A stretch of 29,004 nucleotides of DNA, from assembly GCA_047626155.1 (NCBI GenBank), contig JBLHRR010000058.1, positions 1 through 29,004 of the forward strand, read 5' to 3'. This document shows positions 15,439-23,367 of this stretch, piece by piece. Under the pieces are notes generated by a model. The model saw nothing but the letters and a program-made list of their open reading frames with translations. It searched no databases and had not been told where the DNA came from. Numbering within the stretch: the first letter of the stretch is position 1; every line of letters starts with the position of its first letter. This DNA is from CALGLS01 sp047626155 (GTDB taxonomy: Bacteria; Bacteroidota; Bacteroidia; Chitinophagales; Saprospiraceae). The translations under genes were made by a program, and so were the position numbers.

Positions 15439-16395
15439 ATGAAAAAAATAGGCATTCTTTTCGGTCAGGAAGACACTTTCCCTTGGGCTTTTATAGACAG
15501 AATCAACAGTAAAAATATAAAAGGCATTATTGCGGAACCCGTCAGTGTAGATGTGGTGCAACAAAATAAGGCCACAGAGTACGCAGTCATTATTGATCGT
15601 ATTTCTCAGGATGTTCCTTTTTACAGAGCCTATTTGAAAAATGCAGCTTTGTGTGGTACCACTGTAATTAACAATCCTTTTTGGTGGTCTGCTGATGAGA
15701 AATTTTTCAACAGTTGTTTGATGGAAAATATCGGAGTGCCAGTTCCAAAGACAGTCTTGTTGCCTTCAAAAGACCATCCGGATGATACCTCTGCTGCCTC
15801 TTTTCGAAATATGAAATTCCCAATGGATTGGGATTACGTTTTCGATTACATCGGATTCCCGGCTTACATGAAACCGCACTCTGGAGGCGGATGGAAATCT
15901 GTATATCGGGTGACTGATTCTGAAGACTTGTTTACCAAACATGGCGAGACAGAGCAGTTGGTGATGATGTTGCAGGAAGAAATTTTATTCGATCATTACT
16001 TCCGTTGTTATGCGCTTAGTACGGATCAGGTTCACATCATGGATTATGAACCACGCAATCAGCCTCATTTGCGTTATGTAGTGGATACTCCTTGTACCGA
16101 TAAAAAGTTACTCAAGAAGATTAAGGATTTGACCATTAAAATTAATACAGCCTTAGGCTATGATTTTAATACGGTTGAGTTTGCAGTAAGAGATGGTATT
16201 CCTTATGCTATTGATTTCTGTAACCCTGCTCCAGATGCTGATGTCAACTCTGTTGGAGAAAAGAATTTTGAGTGGATTGTAGAGAATGCAGCGATGATGG
16301 CCATTAAAAAAGCCAAAAAACAAAAGGTTGGAAAGATGGATTTGACCTGGGGTAATTTTATAAAAGGAGCAAATGGTTTGCCTGTTAAAGGTTAA
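15439..16395 (+). CDS. ATP-grasp family ligase (RimK/DdlB-like fold)
   Basis: A 318-residue cytoplasmic protein. The N-terminal pre-ATP-grasp domain starts with MKKIGILFGQEDTFPWAFID. The ATP-binding core has a lysine in GFPAYMKPHSGGGWKSVYRV (Lys145) with a glycine-rich loop, and an acidic hinge (MMLQEEILFDHYFR, 176-189). The metal-binding end, FNTVEFAVRDGIPYAIDF followed by NPAPD, supplies Glu247, Asp259 and Asn262. These are the elements that let ATP-grasp enzymes activate a carboxylate as acyl phosphate and join it to an amine or thiol. The acceptor and acid cannot be told from the sequence. It follows the esterase and precedes an amidotransferase-like protein and a second ATP-grasp, suggesting a biosynthetic pathway. 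ATG 15439 gives the canonical first beta strand. Confidence 0.85.
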   Translation: MKKIGILFGQEDTFPWAFIDRINSKNIKGIIAEPVSVDVVQQNKATEYAVIIDRISQDVPFYRAYLKNAALCGTTVINNPFWWSADEKFFNSCLMENIGVPVPKTVLLPSKDHPDDTSAASFRNMKFPMDWDYVFDYIGFPAYMKPHSGGGWKSVYRVTDSEDLFTKHGETEQLVMMLQEEILFDHYFRCYALSTDQVHIMDYEPRNQPHLRYVVDTPCTDKKLLKKIKDLTIKINTALGYDFNTVEFAVRDGIPYAIDFCNPAPDADVNSVGEKNFEWIVENAAMMAIKKAKKQKVGKMDLTWGNFIKGANGLPVKG

Positions 16396-16428
16396 GAAAC
16401 ATTAGTCATTTATATCTATTCAGTATAT

Positions 16429-16502
16429 AGCAGTTAGCTATTGGCAGTTAGCGTCCCTATAACGTGCAATAGTGGGAAGCTAACTGTTAAAAGCCAACTG
16501 CT
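16429..16502. repeat. Nested repeat with AGCAGTTAGC / GCCAACTGCT arms
   Basis: AGCAGTTAGC (16429-16438) and GGCAGTTAGC (16443-16452) are near-identical direct copies. GCTAACTG (16479-16486) and GCCAACTGCT (16493-16502) are their inverted counterparts, so two nested stems can form (CAGTTAGC with GCTAACTG, and AGCAGTT with AACTGCT). The array fills most of the 136-base gap between the ATP-grasp gene and the amidotransferase-like gene. Confidence 0.65.
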
Positions 16503-16531
16503 GAACGATTATGTTCATTTAGCACTACAAC

Positions 16532-17347
16532 ATGGAAAAATTAAAACTTGCCATTCTCGATATGAATGCTGGACATCCTAATCAGGGACTTCGCTGCATC
16601 AAAGAAATTGCTAGTCATTATACAAATGATTTGGATGCTAAAGTCTATGATGTTCGTCAAACCGATATGGTGCCTGATCTGTCCTATGACATTTATATTT
16701 CTTCTGGTGGACCCGGAAATCCATTGGAAGGGAATGGGGTGTGGGATGTGAAATTTGGACAGCTTCTGGATGCAATTTGGGCGCACAATGCGAATCCATT
16801 GAACCTCAGAAAGAAGTACCTCTTTTTGATTTGTCATTCGTTTCAATTGGCCAGTAACCATTTCCAATTAGGCGAGATTACCCAACGACGTTCTTATTCT
16901 TTTGGTATTTTTCCATTGCATAAAACGGAGTACGGAAAAGAGGAACCCATTCTGGAAATACTAAGTAATCCCTTCTACGCTGTTGACAGCCGGGACTGGC
17001 AGTTGATACAACCAGACCTGGAAGTTTTTCAGAAAAGAGGTGCCCGTGTTTTGGTTTTAGAAAAGATAAGAGACCATGTCAGCTATGAACGTGCCATCAT
17101 GATGGTTCGTTTTTCTGATGAAATAATCGGCACACAATTTCACCCGGAGGCAGATCCGAAAGGGATGAAAGAACATTTGTTAAAACAGGAAAATAAGGAT
17201 AAAGTCATTGCCAATTTTGGAGAAGAAAAATACGAAAGTATGGTTGCCCAGTTGGATGACCCCTTCAAAGTCGCTGCAACTCATGATACCATTTTGCCTG
17301 ATTTTTTAGATAACGCTATTGCTAAAATACAGCTCATAACTTCCTAA
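16532..17347 (+). CDS. Class I glutamine amidotransferase-like protein
   Basis: A 271-residue protein with the class I GATase fold. The first strand is KLKLAILDMNAGHPNQG, the oxyanion-strand motif is YISSGGPGNPLEG, the nucleophile is Cys101 in FLICHSFQLA, and the end of the triad is His204/Glu206 in TQFHPEADP. A complete Cys-His-Glu triad is therefore present. The elbow differs from the usual G-x-C-x-G: the flanking glycines are replaced (LICHSF). Classical members release ammonia from glutamine for a partner; others of this fold hydrolyse gamma-glutamyl bonds. Given the two ATP-grasp neighbours, either supplying ammonia for an amide or trimming a gamma-glutamyl peptide is plausible. The stop (17345-17347) overlaps the next gene's ATG by one base (TAATG), implying translational coupling and perhaps a complex with that protein. 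Confidence 0.85.
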   Translation: MEKLKLAILDMNAGHPNQGLRCIKEIASHYTNDLDAKVYDVRQTDMVPDLSYDIYISSGGPGNPLEGNGVWDVKFGQLLDAIWAHNANPLNLRKKYLFLICHSFQLASNHFQLGEITQRRSYSFGIFPLHKTEYGKEEPILEILSNPFYAVDSRDWQLIQPDLEVFQKRGARVLVLEKIRDHVSYERAIMMVRFSDEIIGTQFHPEADPKGMKEHLLKQENKDKVIANFGEEKYESMVAQLDDPFKVAATHDTILPDFLDNAIAKIQLITS

Positions 17348-18543
17348 TGATATCTCCCCTAAGAAAGCACTTTAACGAACAAACATTTTCTCCCGAGGGC
17401 TATGAACGCTTTAAAGAGATCATGGAAAGCACCTATGGCTACAAGCCGGATTTTCGACTGGCAGAAACGCCTATTTTTCTTCCGAATATACTTCGTGATA
17501 GAGTTTTGCAAGCTTGTGATGATATAGTAGAAGTCCTTTGTCAACCAAATTTTAAAGAGCAGACTCAAGCTCCTTTGGTGGAAAATGAAGTAGAAGTTCC
17601 GAACGAAGATGACCACACCACCTTCCTCCAAATGGACTTTGCCGTGTGCATAGATGAAAAGGGTGATCCTACACCGCAACTTATTGAGGTTCAAGGTTTT
17701 CCAACCTTGTATTTTTTCCAAGAAATGTTAGCAGGTGCTTTCCGAAAGGCCTACAAAATGCCTGAGGAATTCACCTCTCGTTTCAATGGATTGACCGTTC
17801 AGGACTACTTTGACAAACTCCGGGAAATTATTGTTGGAGACGTCAAGCCAGAGCAAGTGATCATGCTGGAAATAGAGCCTGAAAAACAACACACCTACAT
17901 AGATTTTCTAGCGACAGAAGCAGAATTGGGTATCAAAACACTGTGTCTTTCAAATTTGAAGAAAGACGGAAAAACACTCTATTACTTCAATCAATCCGGC
18001 GAAAAGGTAATCGTCAAGCGTATATATAACCGCGTTATTTTTGACGAACTAGACCAACGTAAAGACCTTGTTAGAGAATTTAACTTTGCAGATGATGTTG
18101 ATGTAGAATGGATTGGTCACCCCAATTGGTTTTATAGAATCAGCAAATTCATTCTGCCGATGATCAAAAGCCCGTACAGTCCTGAAAGTTTCTACCTAGA
18201 CAAGTTGGAAAGCTACCCGGAAGACCTAGAGAATTTTGTTTTAAAACCATTGTACTCCTTCGCTGGCGCGGGTGTGAAACTGCACATCACTCCAGAAGAA
18301 TTAGATGCCATTCCCAATAAAGACAATTACATCATCCAACGAAAAGTAGTCTACGCTCCAGTTTTGGAAACGCCTACCGGAACGGCCAAATGCGAAATTC
18401 GGATTTTGATGCTCTGGGAAAAAGGCGCTGAAAAACCGGTGGCCTTTAATAATATGATCCGAATTACCAAGGGTGAAATGGTGGGGGTAAAATATAATAA
18501 GGATAAGGATTGGGTGGGAGCTAGTATTGGTTTTTTTGAATGA
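17347..18543 (+). CDS. ATP-grasp-like protein, probably circularly permuted
   Basis: A 398-residue cytoplasmic protein. The C-terminal part carries an ATP-binding pattern: a lysine and glycine loop in NFVLKPLYSFAGAGVKL (Lys300), a hinge-like YIIQRKVVYAP (328-338) and CEIRILMLW (349-357). The motif that normally closes an ATP-grasp domain, an acidic strand with a metal-binding E-x-N, appears instead near the N-terminus as MDFAVCIDEKGDPTPQLIEV followed by QGF (96-118; Asp97, Glu114, Gln116). A pre-ATP-grasp-like segment, VIMLEIEPEKQHTYIDFLAT (171-190), lies between. This order resembles circularly permuted ATP-grasp proteins such as glutathionylspermidine-synthase-like ones. Family assignment is inference from motif order and was not tested by alignment. 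The 1-base overlap with the upstream gene and the gene order argue for a shared pathway. A hairpin after the stop ends the cluster. Confidence 0.7.
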   Translation: MISPLRKHFNEQTFSPEGYERFKEIMESTYGYKPDFRLAETPIFLPNILRDRVLQACDDIVEVLCQPNFKEQTQAPLVENEVEVPNEDDHTTFLQMDFAVCIDEKGDPTPQLIEVQGFPTLYFFQEMLAGAFRKAYKMPEEFTSRFNGLTVQDYFDKLREIIVGDVKPEQVIMLEIEPEKQHTYIDFLATEAELGIKTLCLSNLKKDGKTLYYFNQSGEKVIVKRIYNRVIFDELDQRKDLVREFNFADDVDVEWIGHPNWFYRISKFILPMIKSPYSPESFYLDKLESYPEDLENFVLKPLYSFAGAGVKLHITPEELDAIPNKDNYIIQRKVVYAPVLETPTGTAKCEIRILMLWEKGAEKPVAFNNMIRITKGEMVGVKYNKDKDWVGASIGFFE

Positions 18544-18559
18544 TTTTTTTAGAGGGTAG

Positions 18560-18610
18560 ATCAGGGTTCCCTTATTTCGAACCAGTTTAGGTCTGTAGGA
18601 AAACCCTGAT
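18560..18610. terminator. Weak hairpin between convergent genes
   Basis: ATCAGGGTT (18560-18568) and AACCCTGAT (18602-18610) pair perfectly over 9 bp, separated by a 33-base interior. It sits in the 97-base gap between the ATP-grasp-like gene (+) and the T9SS cargo gene (-). A T-run at 18544-18550 lies before the stem on the plus strand, so it serves minus-strand transcripts better. Confidence 0.4.
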
Positions 18611-18640
18611 GCACTCAAACCAAAGAATAGGAACCAATTC

Positions 18641-21600
18641 TTACTTGATCACACTAACATCCCCCTTATACATTTTCAAAATCCCATCCACAAACCGCAG
18701 CTCCACGATATAAACAAAAACCCCAGGATTCATCAATTTTCCTTTCAATCGCCCATCCCAGCCACCAGCAGGATCGCCCAAGTCAAAATCACTGGCCTCG
18801 TGAACCAGCTCCCCCCAACGGTCATAGATCCGGAAGTGGTTGACTCGCTCTGCGGAGATATCGCCATATGGAAAAAACAAATCATTTACGCCATCGCCAT
18901 TTGGAGAGAAGGCATTAGGGATGTAAATGTTTCTAGGTTTATCAACGGCGATCTGCATGGTATCCCTAAGGGTACATCCTGTTATAGAATCAATGGAAGT
19001 GATCACGAAATCGGCAGTGTAAAAGGGCATACCGTAGGGTTGAATACAATTTAAGCAGTTGACATATTCTACAGAAGTCCAGTTGATGATTTGGTTGAAA
19101 TCAGGAAAGAGGAGGCCATTTATTTTGACACTGTCCCCAAGTAAGATGGCTTTGTCCTCTCCGGCAGAAAGGAATATCTGAGGAGGCTCGTAGAGATCAA
19201 TCTCCCCACTGATTGTACAATCATTGGCATCCTGAACAAGTACCGTATAAAGACCTCCATCAAGATTGCTGTAAATGGTATTTCCCGTAAGGGTATCAAA
19301 ATTAAGGCTGTATAAATAAGGCGGAGTCCCACCTGTCGTATTGTCAATAGTTATGAAACCATCGTCATCTCCAAAACATTCCACATTCTCCTGACTTAAT
19401 TCCAATGCTAAAGGATCTGGTTGACTGATGGTGATTTCAGCCTCATAAAGACAATCATTTTCATCAGTAATGCTTATTTGATAAGTGCCCGCCGGAATGT
19501 TCTCCAAATCCGCTACCATCTGCCCATTGGACCAGAGGAAATCAAAGTCTGGAACACTAGTCGGGTTAATGGAAATGATGCTTCCAGTACTGTCTCCATA
19601 ACAATAAACATCCGTAGGCTCAAAGTCAACGATAGGTAGGGGAGTGAAACGCACATAAATACTGTCGGTATCAAAACAACCGTTGGCATCTGCCAGTGTC
19701 CAATACCAGCCTTCTGACTCTACCAAATAGCTCGGACTTGCGCTTCCATCTTGCCAAGAGTACGGAACACCGTTGGTAACACTTGGGTTTAGTGTCAAGT
19801 TTTCTCCATCGCAAAGGGAAGTGTCGGCAGCCAAGGAGATTTCCGGAGTCAGGCTAAATATAATGTTGATGTCGTCTACCGTTTCGCAGCCGAGGGCATT
19901 GGTTAGTGTAACGACATAATTTCCAGAATTGATAATTTCCAAATCAGAATTAGTACTACCAGAAGACCATTGATAACTGACCGCTCCTAGAGTAGTTGCA
20001 TCCAAGTTAAAGGTGAAAATATCGCAAATGCTTTGGTCCGCTCCGAGGTCTATTTCCAAAGGAGGTGAAAAAGTAGCGATCAGTTCATCTGTAGCAATAC
20101 AACCATTTAGGTTTACCTCAACAGTGTAAATACCAGATGAAGTGATGAGCAAAGTGGCTGCGTCGCTTCCATCTTGCCAAGTATAATTAGCCCCCGGAGT
20201 CATTACATCTAACAATAATTCATCGCCTTCACAAAGTGCAGGGTCGGGGCCCAAATCTATGATGGGCGTATTGGTGAAAACCAAATTAATAGAGTCTGTA
20301 ACAAAACAACCAACCGTATCAATCACCGTGACCAAATATTGTCCACTGACATCTACCATAATGGAAGAACTGGTTTGTCCATTGCCCCATTGATAGGAAG
20401 CCGCTGCAGGATGACTGGCGTCCAGAGTGAAGGAAGGGATATCACAGAATGAATCATCAGCTCCAAGGTCCAACTCAATATCCGAGGTAGAAGCAACGGT
20501 AAATGAATCTCGTCGGGTACAGTTTCCAATATTTACATCTACCCAATAAGTACCCGGATTGGTCACCTGGTAGGAAGCACCCGAGGTTCCGTCCTGCCAG
20601 GTATATATGGCATTGGCCGTGGAAACATCGAGAAAGAGATCAGCTTGACCAGGGCAGAAGGCAGTGCTTGTAAATGTACTAGCATTGTCCAAAACATCTA
20701 TTTGTAAAAAGAAGGTATCTACCGCATTACAAGTATTGGGGGCATTGACTACTTGCATAACGCTGTAGGTTCCCGCCTCTGTAAAGGTATAGCTAGGGTT
20801 TTCCTCTGCGCTGGTATCGCCTGTTCCAAAATCCCAGAAAAAAGTTTCTGCATCTGAGCCGGTATAGCTAAAATCAATGCTCAATGGAACACAGCCACTT
20901 GTAGAGGGTTCTGCAAAAGCAGAGGCAGTAACCGTTTCAATTTCAAAATCTATTTTAAAAACTCCGATGGCACATTGCGAACCATTAACCGTGGAATAAG
21001 CATTGGGTAAGGTATTCATGACCGCATCGATAAAGAAACAAGAACAAACGCCCTGATATATAATACCCGCCTTATCAAAGCGGCTGGTTCCTCCATCTAC
21101 ATGATTGGCATCGCCATAGTAAGTTGCGAAATCTAGCGACTCAGCATTTGGCGAAAGCTTGGCTAAATAAAAAACATCGTCGCCATCATAAACAGCATCC
21201 GGCGTAAGTGGAAGACCTCCTTTTGCATGAAAACCTGAGAAATAAATACCGTTACATTTGTCTACCATAAAAGCGACGGGGACAAAATCGAAACCAAAAG
21301 GGCCCGAGCCTAAACCGATCACCGTACTGTATTTCAAAGTGCTTAAATCAGAAGTGAAGGCCGCTAAAAACTGGCGACTACCAACATTCGAGAAATAAGT
21401 GTTAGGTGTAATGTCAATGACACCTGTTGTTTGTCCGTATATATGCACATTGTCGTCTTCATCTAGGTCCACAAAGTAGGCATAATCCTGTCCTCCCTCA
21501 GAACCAAAGAAGGTACTGTGGATAATGTTTTGTCCATCATTAGATAGTTTTACCACGAAGGCGGAAGAAGTTCCTCCGGGCCAATCCTCCTGATAACCAC

Positions 21601-23122
21601 CACTGCCAATCGGAAAGCTTGCCCCACCTGCCATTCCAGAAGCGATAACTTCTCCATTGTCCTTTACTCTAATTCCAAGGCCGGTATCATTAGAAGGGCT
21701 ACCCAAATATGTGGCCCAAAATAAGGTGGAGAGGTCACTGTTTAGCTTCATTAAAACGACATCCTGATTTCCCTGATTTTCTGATTGGAAAGCATTATTA
21801 GTTACTGGAAAATCAGTAGAACTACTGGAAGAAACTACGTAGATATTGCCTTGAGCGTCCAACACGATTTCTCCTCGATTGGCATCGTCGCTATTAAGGC
21901 CAGAGACGTTCACGCCGTCGAGGTTATTTCCGCCAAGATAAGTAGAACCAACAAGAGCGGTACCATCTGTATTTAATTTTGTTATAACAATATCGCTACT
22001 TCCTCCAAAAATAGTTTGAACCGCATTCGAAGTAGTAGGGTAATCTGAAGATTCCGTAGTTCCGTAGATGGACAATTGGCTATTGAAATCTACAATCATA
22101 CTATGAGGTTGTTCATTATCATTGCCTCCGATGTAGGTCGCATAAATTTGCTGACTGCCATCGGGAATATATTTTGTAATCGCAATATCCCGTGAATTAC
22201 TGGGGCCGGAATGATCCGATTGAAAGGCACCGGTTGTAGTTGGGTAACCTGAATCGAAGGAGATACCACCTCCGTATATATTCCCTTCATTATCATAGGT
22301 TGCGGTAAATCCCCAGTTGTTGGAAGAAGAACCGGAAAGCGTTGCCGCTACCACAATTGGGTCAATAACTAAGGCATAGCTGTTGTTAAATCCTTTTGGA
22401 AAATGAAATGAAATTATATTGTTAGATAAATGATATTCACAGACAACCTCCTGTTCTTTTCCATTGATAATTTGATAGGCATAGGGTTTTTGTTCTGTGA
22501 TTTGTTCAATGCGGGTCTGTATTTCCAAATGGCCTTCTTTCAGTTCCAATTTGTCAACGCCTTCATAGCGCAATTTTATAATAGCCGGATCAATTCCAGG
22601 AGCTATTTTAAAATCATATTTGAAGTGCCCATTCTGGCTATAGGCTTCCATCTGGATCCCAGGATAAAGGCCATCGTAGGAAACGGTATGAAAGAGCGGC
22701 ACCTTAGAGGCCCAGCGTTCGGGATCGTTTCCGAGATAATAATTATGGTAACTGTGTTGTTGGTCAAGTCCTTTAATTTGGGCGGGAGCCGCTCCAACAA
22801 AATGAACTTTATAAGCATGACTTTGCCAGGTCATAGTATCTGCACCAGTCTTGTCTTCGTGCATTCTTTCCACTGCCATGGGATCGTGGAATAACCAAGT
22901 CAAAGCCCGATCTTCCATAAACAAGGTATTAATTCCACCAATCCCCACGCGGTATTTTACTTCGGGTTCCCATTGATTTTTATTTGGAATGAATAGTAGT
23001 GGTTCCGATTGCTTTGCCTCCGAATGGTGCTGATGTTCGGAACAACTCTGGCTATTGCCAAAATAGGAACAGAGCAGAAACAGAAAAAGTAGGGTCTGGT
23101 TTATGGGAGCTTTTGAAGGCAT
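18641..23122 (-). CDS. Large secreted multidomain protein with T9SS type B sorting domain
   Basis: A 1493-residue protein. After a signal peptide (residues 1-25, LLFLFLLCSYFGNSQS) comes a DUF7948-type N-terminal beta domain (about 44-257). Repeats of an SBBP-type beta-propeller follow (about 260-727; ATYIGGND, STYLGGNN, ATYLGSPS, FATYYGD). A PKD domain (about 725-810; FFWDFGTGDTSAEENPSYTF) and about four or five Ig-like repeats of roughly 85 residues (about 815-1160; YTWQDGTSGASY, YQWGNGQTSSS, YTWQDGSDAAT) come next. Two SprB-type repeats follow (about 1165-1310; DVYCYGDSTGSI, NVECFGDDDGFI). The end is a gliding-associated / T9SS type B CTD (about 1395-1493; IYIPNAFSPNGDGVNDLF, FRIYDRWGELV, GVFVYIVEL). 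It should be exported by T9SS and held at, or released from, the cell surface. The modules suggest adhesion or binding; no catalytic site is visible. Confidence 0.92.
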   Translation of the reverse strand: MPSKAPINQTLLFLFLLCSYFGNSQSCSEHQHHSEAKQSEPLLFIPNKNQWEPEVKYRVGIGGINTLFMEDRALTWLFHDPMAVERMHEDKTGADTMTWQSHAYKVHFVGAAPAQIKGLDQQHSYHNYYLGNDPERWASKVPLFHTVSYDGLYPGIQMEAYSQNGHFKYDFKIAPGIDPAIIKLRYEGVDKLELKEGHLEIQTRIEQITEQKPYAYQIINGKEQEVVCEYHLSNNIISFHFPKGFNNSYALVIDPIVVAATLSGSSSNNWGFTATYDNEGNIYGGGISFDSGYPTTTGAFQSDHSGPSNSRDIAITKYIPDGSQQIYATYIGGNDNEQPHSMIVDFNSQLSIYGTTESSDYPTTSNAVQTIFGGSSDIVITKLNTDGTALVGSTYLGGNNLDGVNVSGLNSDDANRGEIVLDAQGNIYVVSSSSSTDFPVTNNAFQSENQGNQDVVLMKLNSDLSTLFWATYLGSPSNDTGLGIRVKDNGEVIASGMAGGASFPIGSGGYQEDWPGGTSSAFVVKLSNDGQNIIHSTFFGSEGGQDYAYFVDLDEDDNVHIYGQTTGVIDITPNTYFSNVGSRQFLAAFTSDLSTLKYSTVIGLGSGPFGFDFVPVAFMVDKCNGIYFSGFHAKGGLPLTPDAVYDGDDVFYLAKLSPNAESLDFATYYGDANHVDGGTSRFDKAGIIYQGVCSCFFIDAVMNTLPNAYSTVNGSQCAIGVFKIDFEIETVTASAFAEPSTSGCVPLSIDFSYTGSDAETFFWDFGTGDTSAEENPSYTFTEAGTYSVMQVVNAPNTCNAVDTFFLQIDVLDNASTFTSTAFCPGQADLFLDVSTANAIYTWQDGTSGASYQVTNPGTYWVDVNIGNCTRRDSFTVASTSDIELDLGADDSFCDIPSFTLDASHPAAASYQWGNGQTSSSIMVDVSGQYLVTVIDTVGCFVTDSINLVFTNTPIIDLGPDPALCEGDELLLDVMTPGANYTWQDGSDAATLLITSSGIYTVEVNLNGCIATDELIATFSPPLEIDLGADQSICDIFTFNLDATTLGAVSYQWSSGSTNSDLEIINSGNYVVTLTNALGCETVDDINIIFSLTPEISLAADTSLCDGENLTLNPSVTNGVPYSWQDGSASPSYLVESEGWYWTLADANGCFDTDSIYVRFTPLPIVDFEPTDVYCYGDSTGSIISINPTSVPDFDFLWSNGQMVADLENIPAGTYQISITDENDCLYEAEITISQPDPLALELSQENVECFGDDDGFITIDNTTGGTPPYLYSLNFDTLTGNTIYSNLDGGLYTVLVQDANDCTISGEIDLYEPPQIFLSAGEDKAILLGDSVKINGLLFPDFNQIINWTSVEYVNCLNCIQPYGMPFYTADFVITSIDSITGCTLRDTMQIAVDKPRNIYIPNAFSPNGDGVNDLFFPYGDISAERVNHFRIYDRWGELVHEASDFDLGDPAGGWDGRLKGKLMNPGVFVYIVELRFVDGILKMYKGDVSVIK

Positions 23123-23171
23123 ATTGTTAGTTTTTGAATTTTGGATGTAGCTTTATCTTTTGTTGGATCTT

Positions 23172-23204
23172 TAAAAGTAAGAAAAAGAAACGAAAAGAGA
23201 GCAA
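23172..23204 (-). promoter_or_regulatory. Possible promoter of the T9SS cargo gene
   Basis: On the minus strand, TTG (complement of 23202-23204), a 22-base spacer and TACTTTTA (complement of 23172-23179), one base off TAnnTTTG, about 50 bases before the start codon. Confidence 0.35.
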
Positions 23205-23205
23205 G

Positions 23206-23265
23206 CTCAAGCTGAATTTCAAAGTACTCCCTTTGCAAAGATTCAAACCTCAAGCTGAATTTCAA
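23206..23265. repeat. 17-bp direct repeat between divergent genes
   Basis: CTCAAGCTGAATTTCAA occurs at 23206-23222 and again, identically, at 23249-23265. It continues as CCTCAACTTCAAAG, and inverted wording (TTGAAGTTG) appears at about 23314. These CAA-rich units lie upstream of the CvfB promoter. Role unknown. Confidence 0.6.
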
Positions 23266-23332
23266 CCTCAACTTCAAAGCGCTTAGTTGGTGAATAACTC
23301 GTGTATTGGGGGAATTGAAGTTGCAGTTGCGG

Positions 23333-23362
23333 TTGTTTTTGAAGTTGAAAAAGGTATCTTTG
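23333..23362 (+). promoter_or_regulatory. Bacteroidota-type promoter abutting the cvfB start codon
   Basis: TTG (23333-23335), a 19-base spacer and TATCTTTG (23355-23362), a perfect TAnnTTTG. The ATG at 23368 lies only 5 bases further, so transcription should begin at or within a couple of bases of the start codon. It also rules out the upstream TTG at 23287 as the translation start. Confidence 0.6.
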
Positions 23363-23367
23363 CGCCC

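Noticed and set aside
13049..18543. Antiphage defence island (protease plus ATP-grasp cluster)
   Set aside because: The protease is divergent and separated by 690 bases, and no sensor, nuclease or NTPase typical of defence is present.
22430..22894. 154-codon ORF antisense to the T9SS cargo gene
   Set aside because: Fully inside a well-supported gene; no recognisable protein features.
18641..23122. Reading the repeat-rich cargo gene as a tandem DNA repeat array or CRISPR
   Set aside because: Repetition is at protein-domain level with divergent DNA; no regular spacers or identical direct repeats.
23287..23367. TTG 23287 as start of the CvfB-like gene
   Set aside because: The extra 27 residues do not resemble the family and contain the promoter; ATG 23368 gives the conserved N-terminus.
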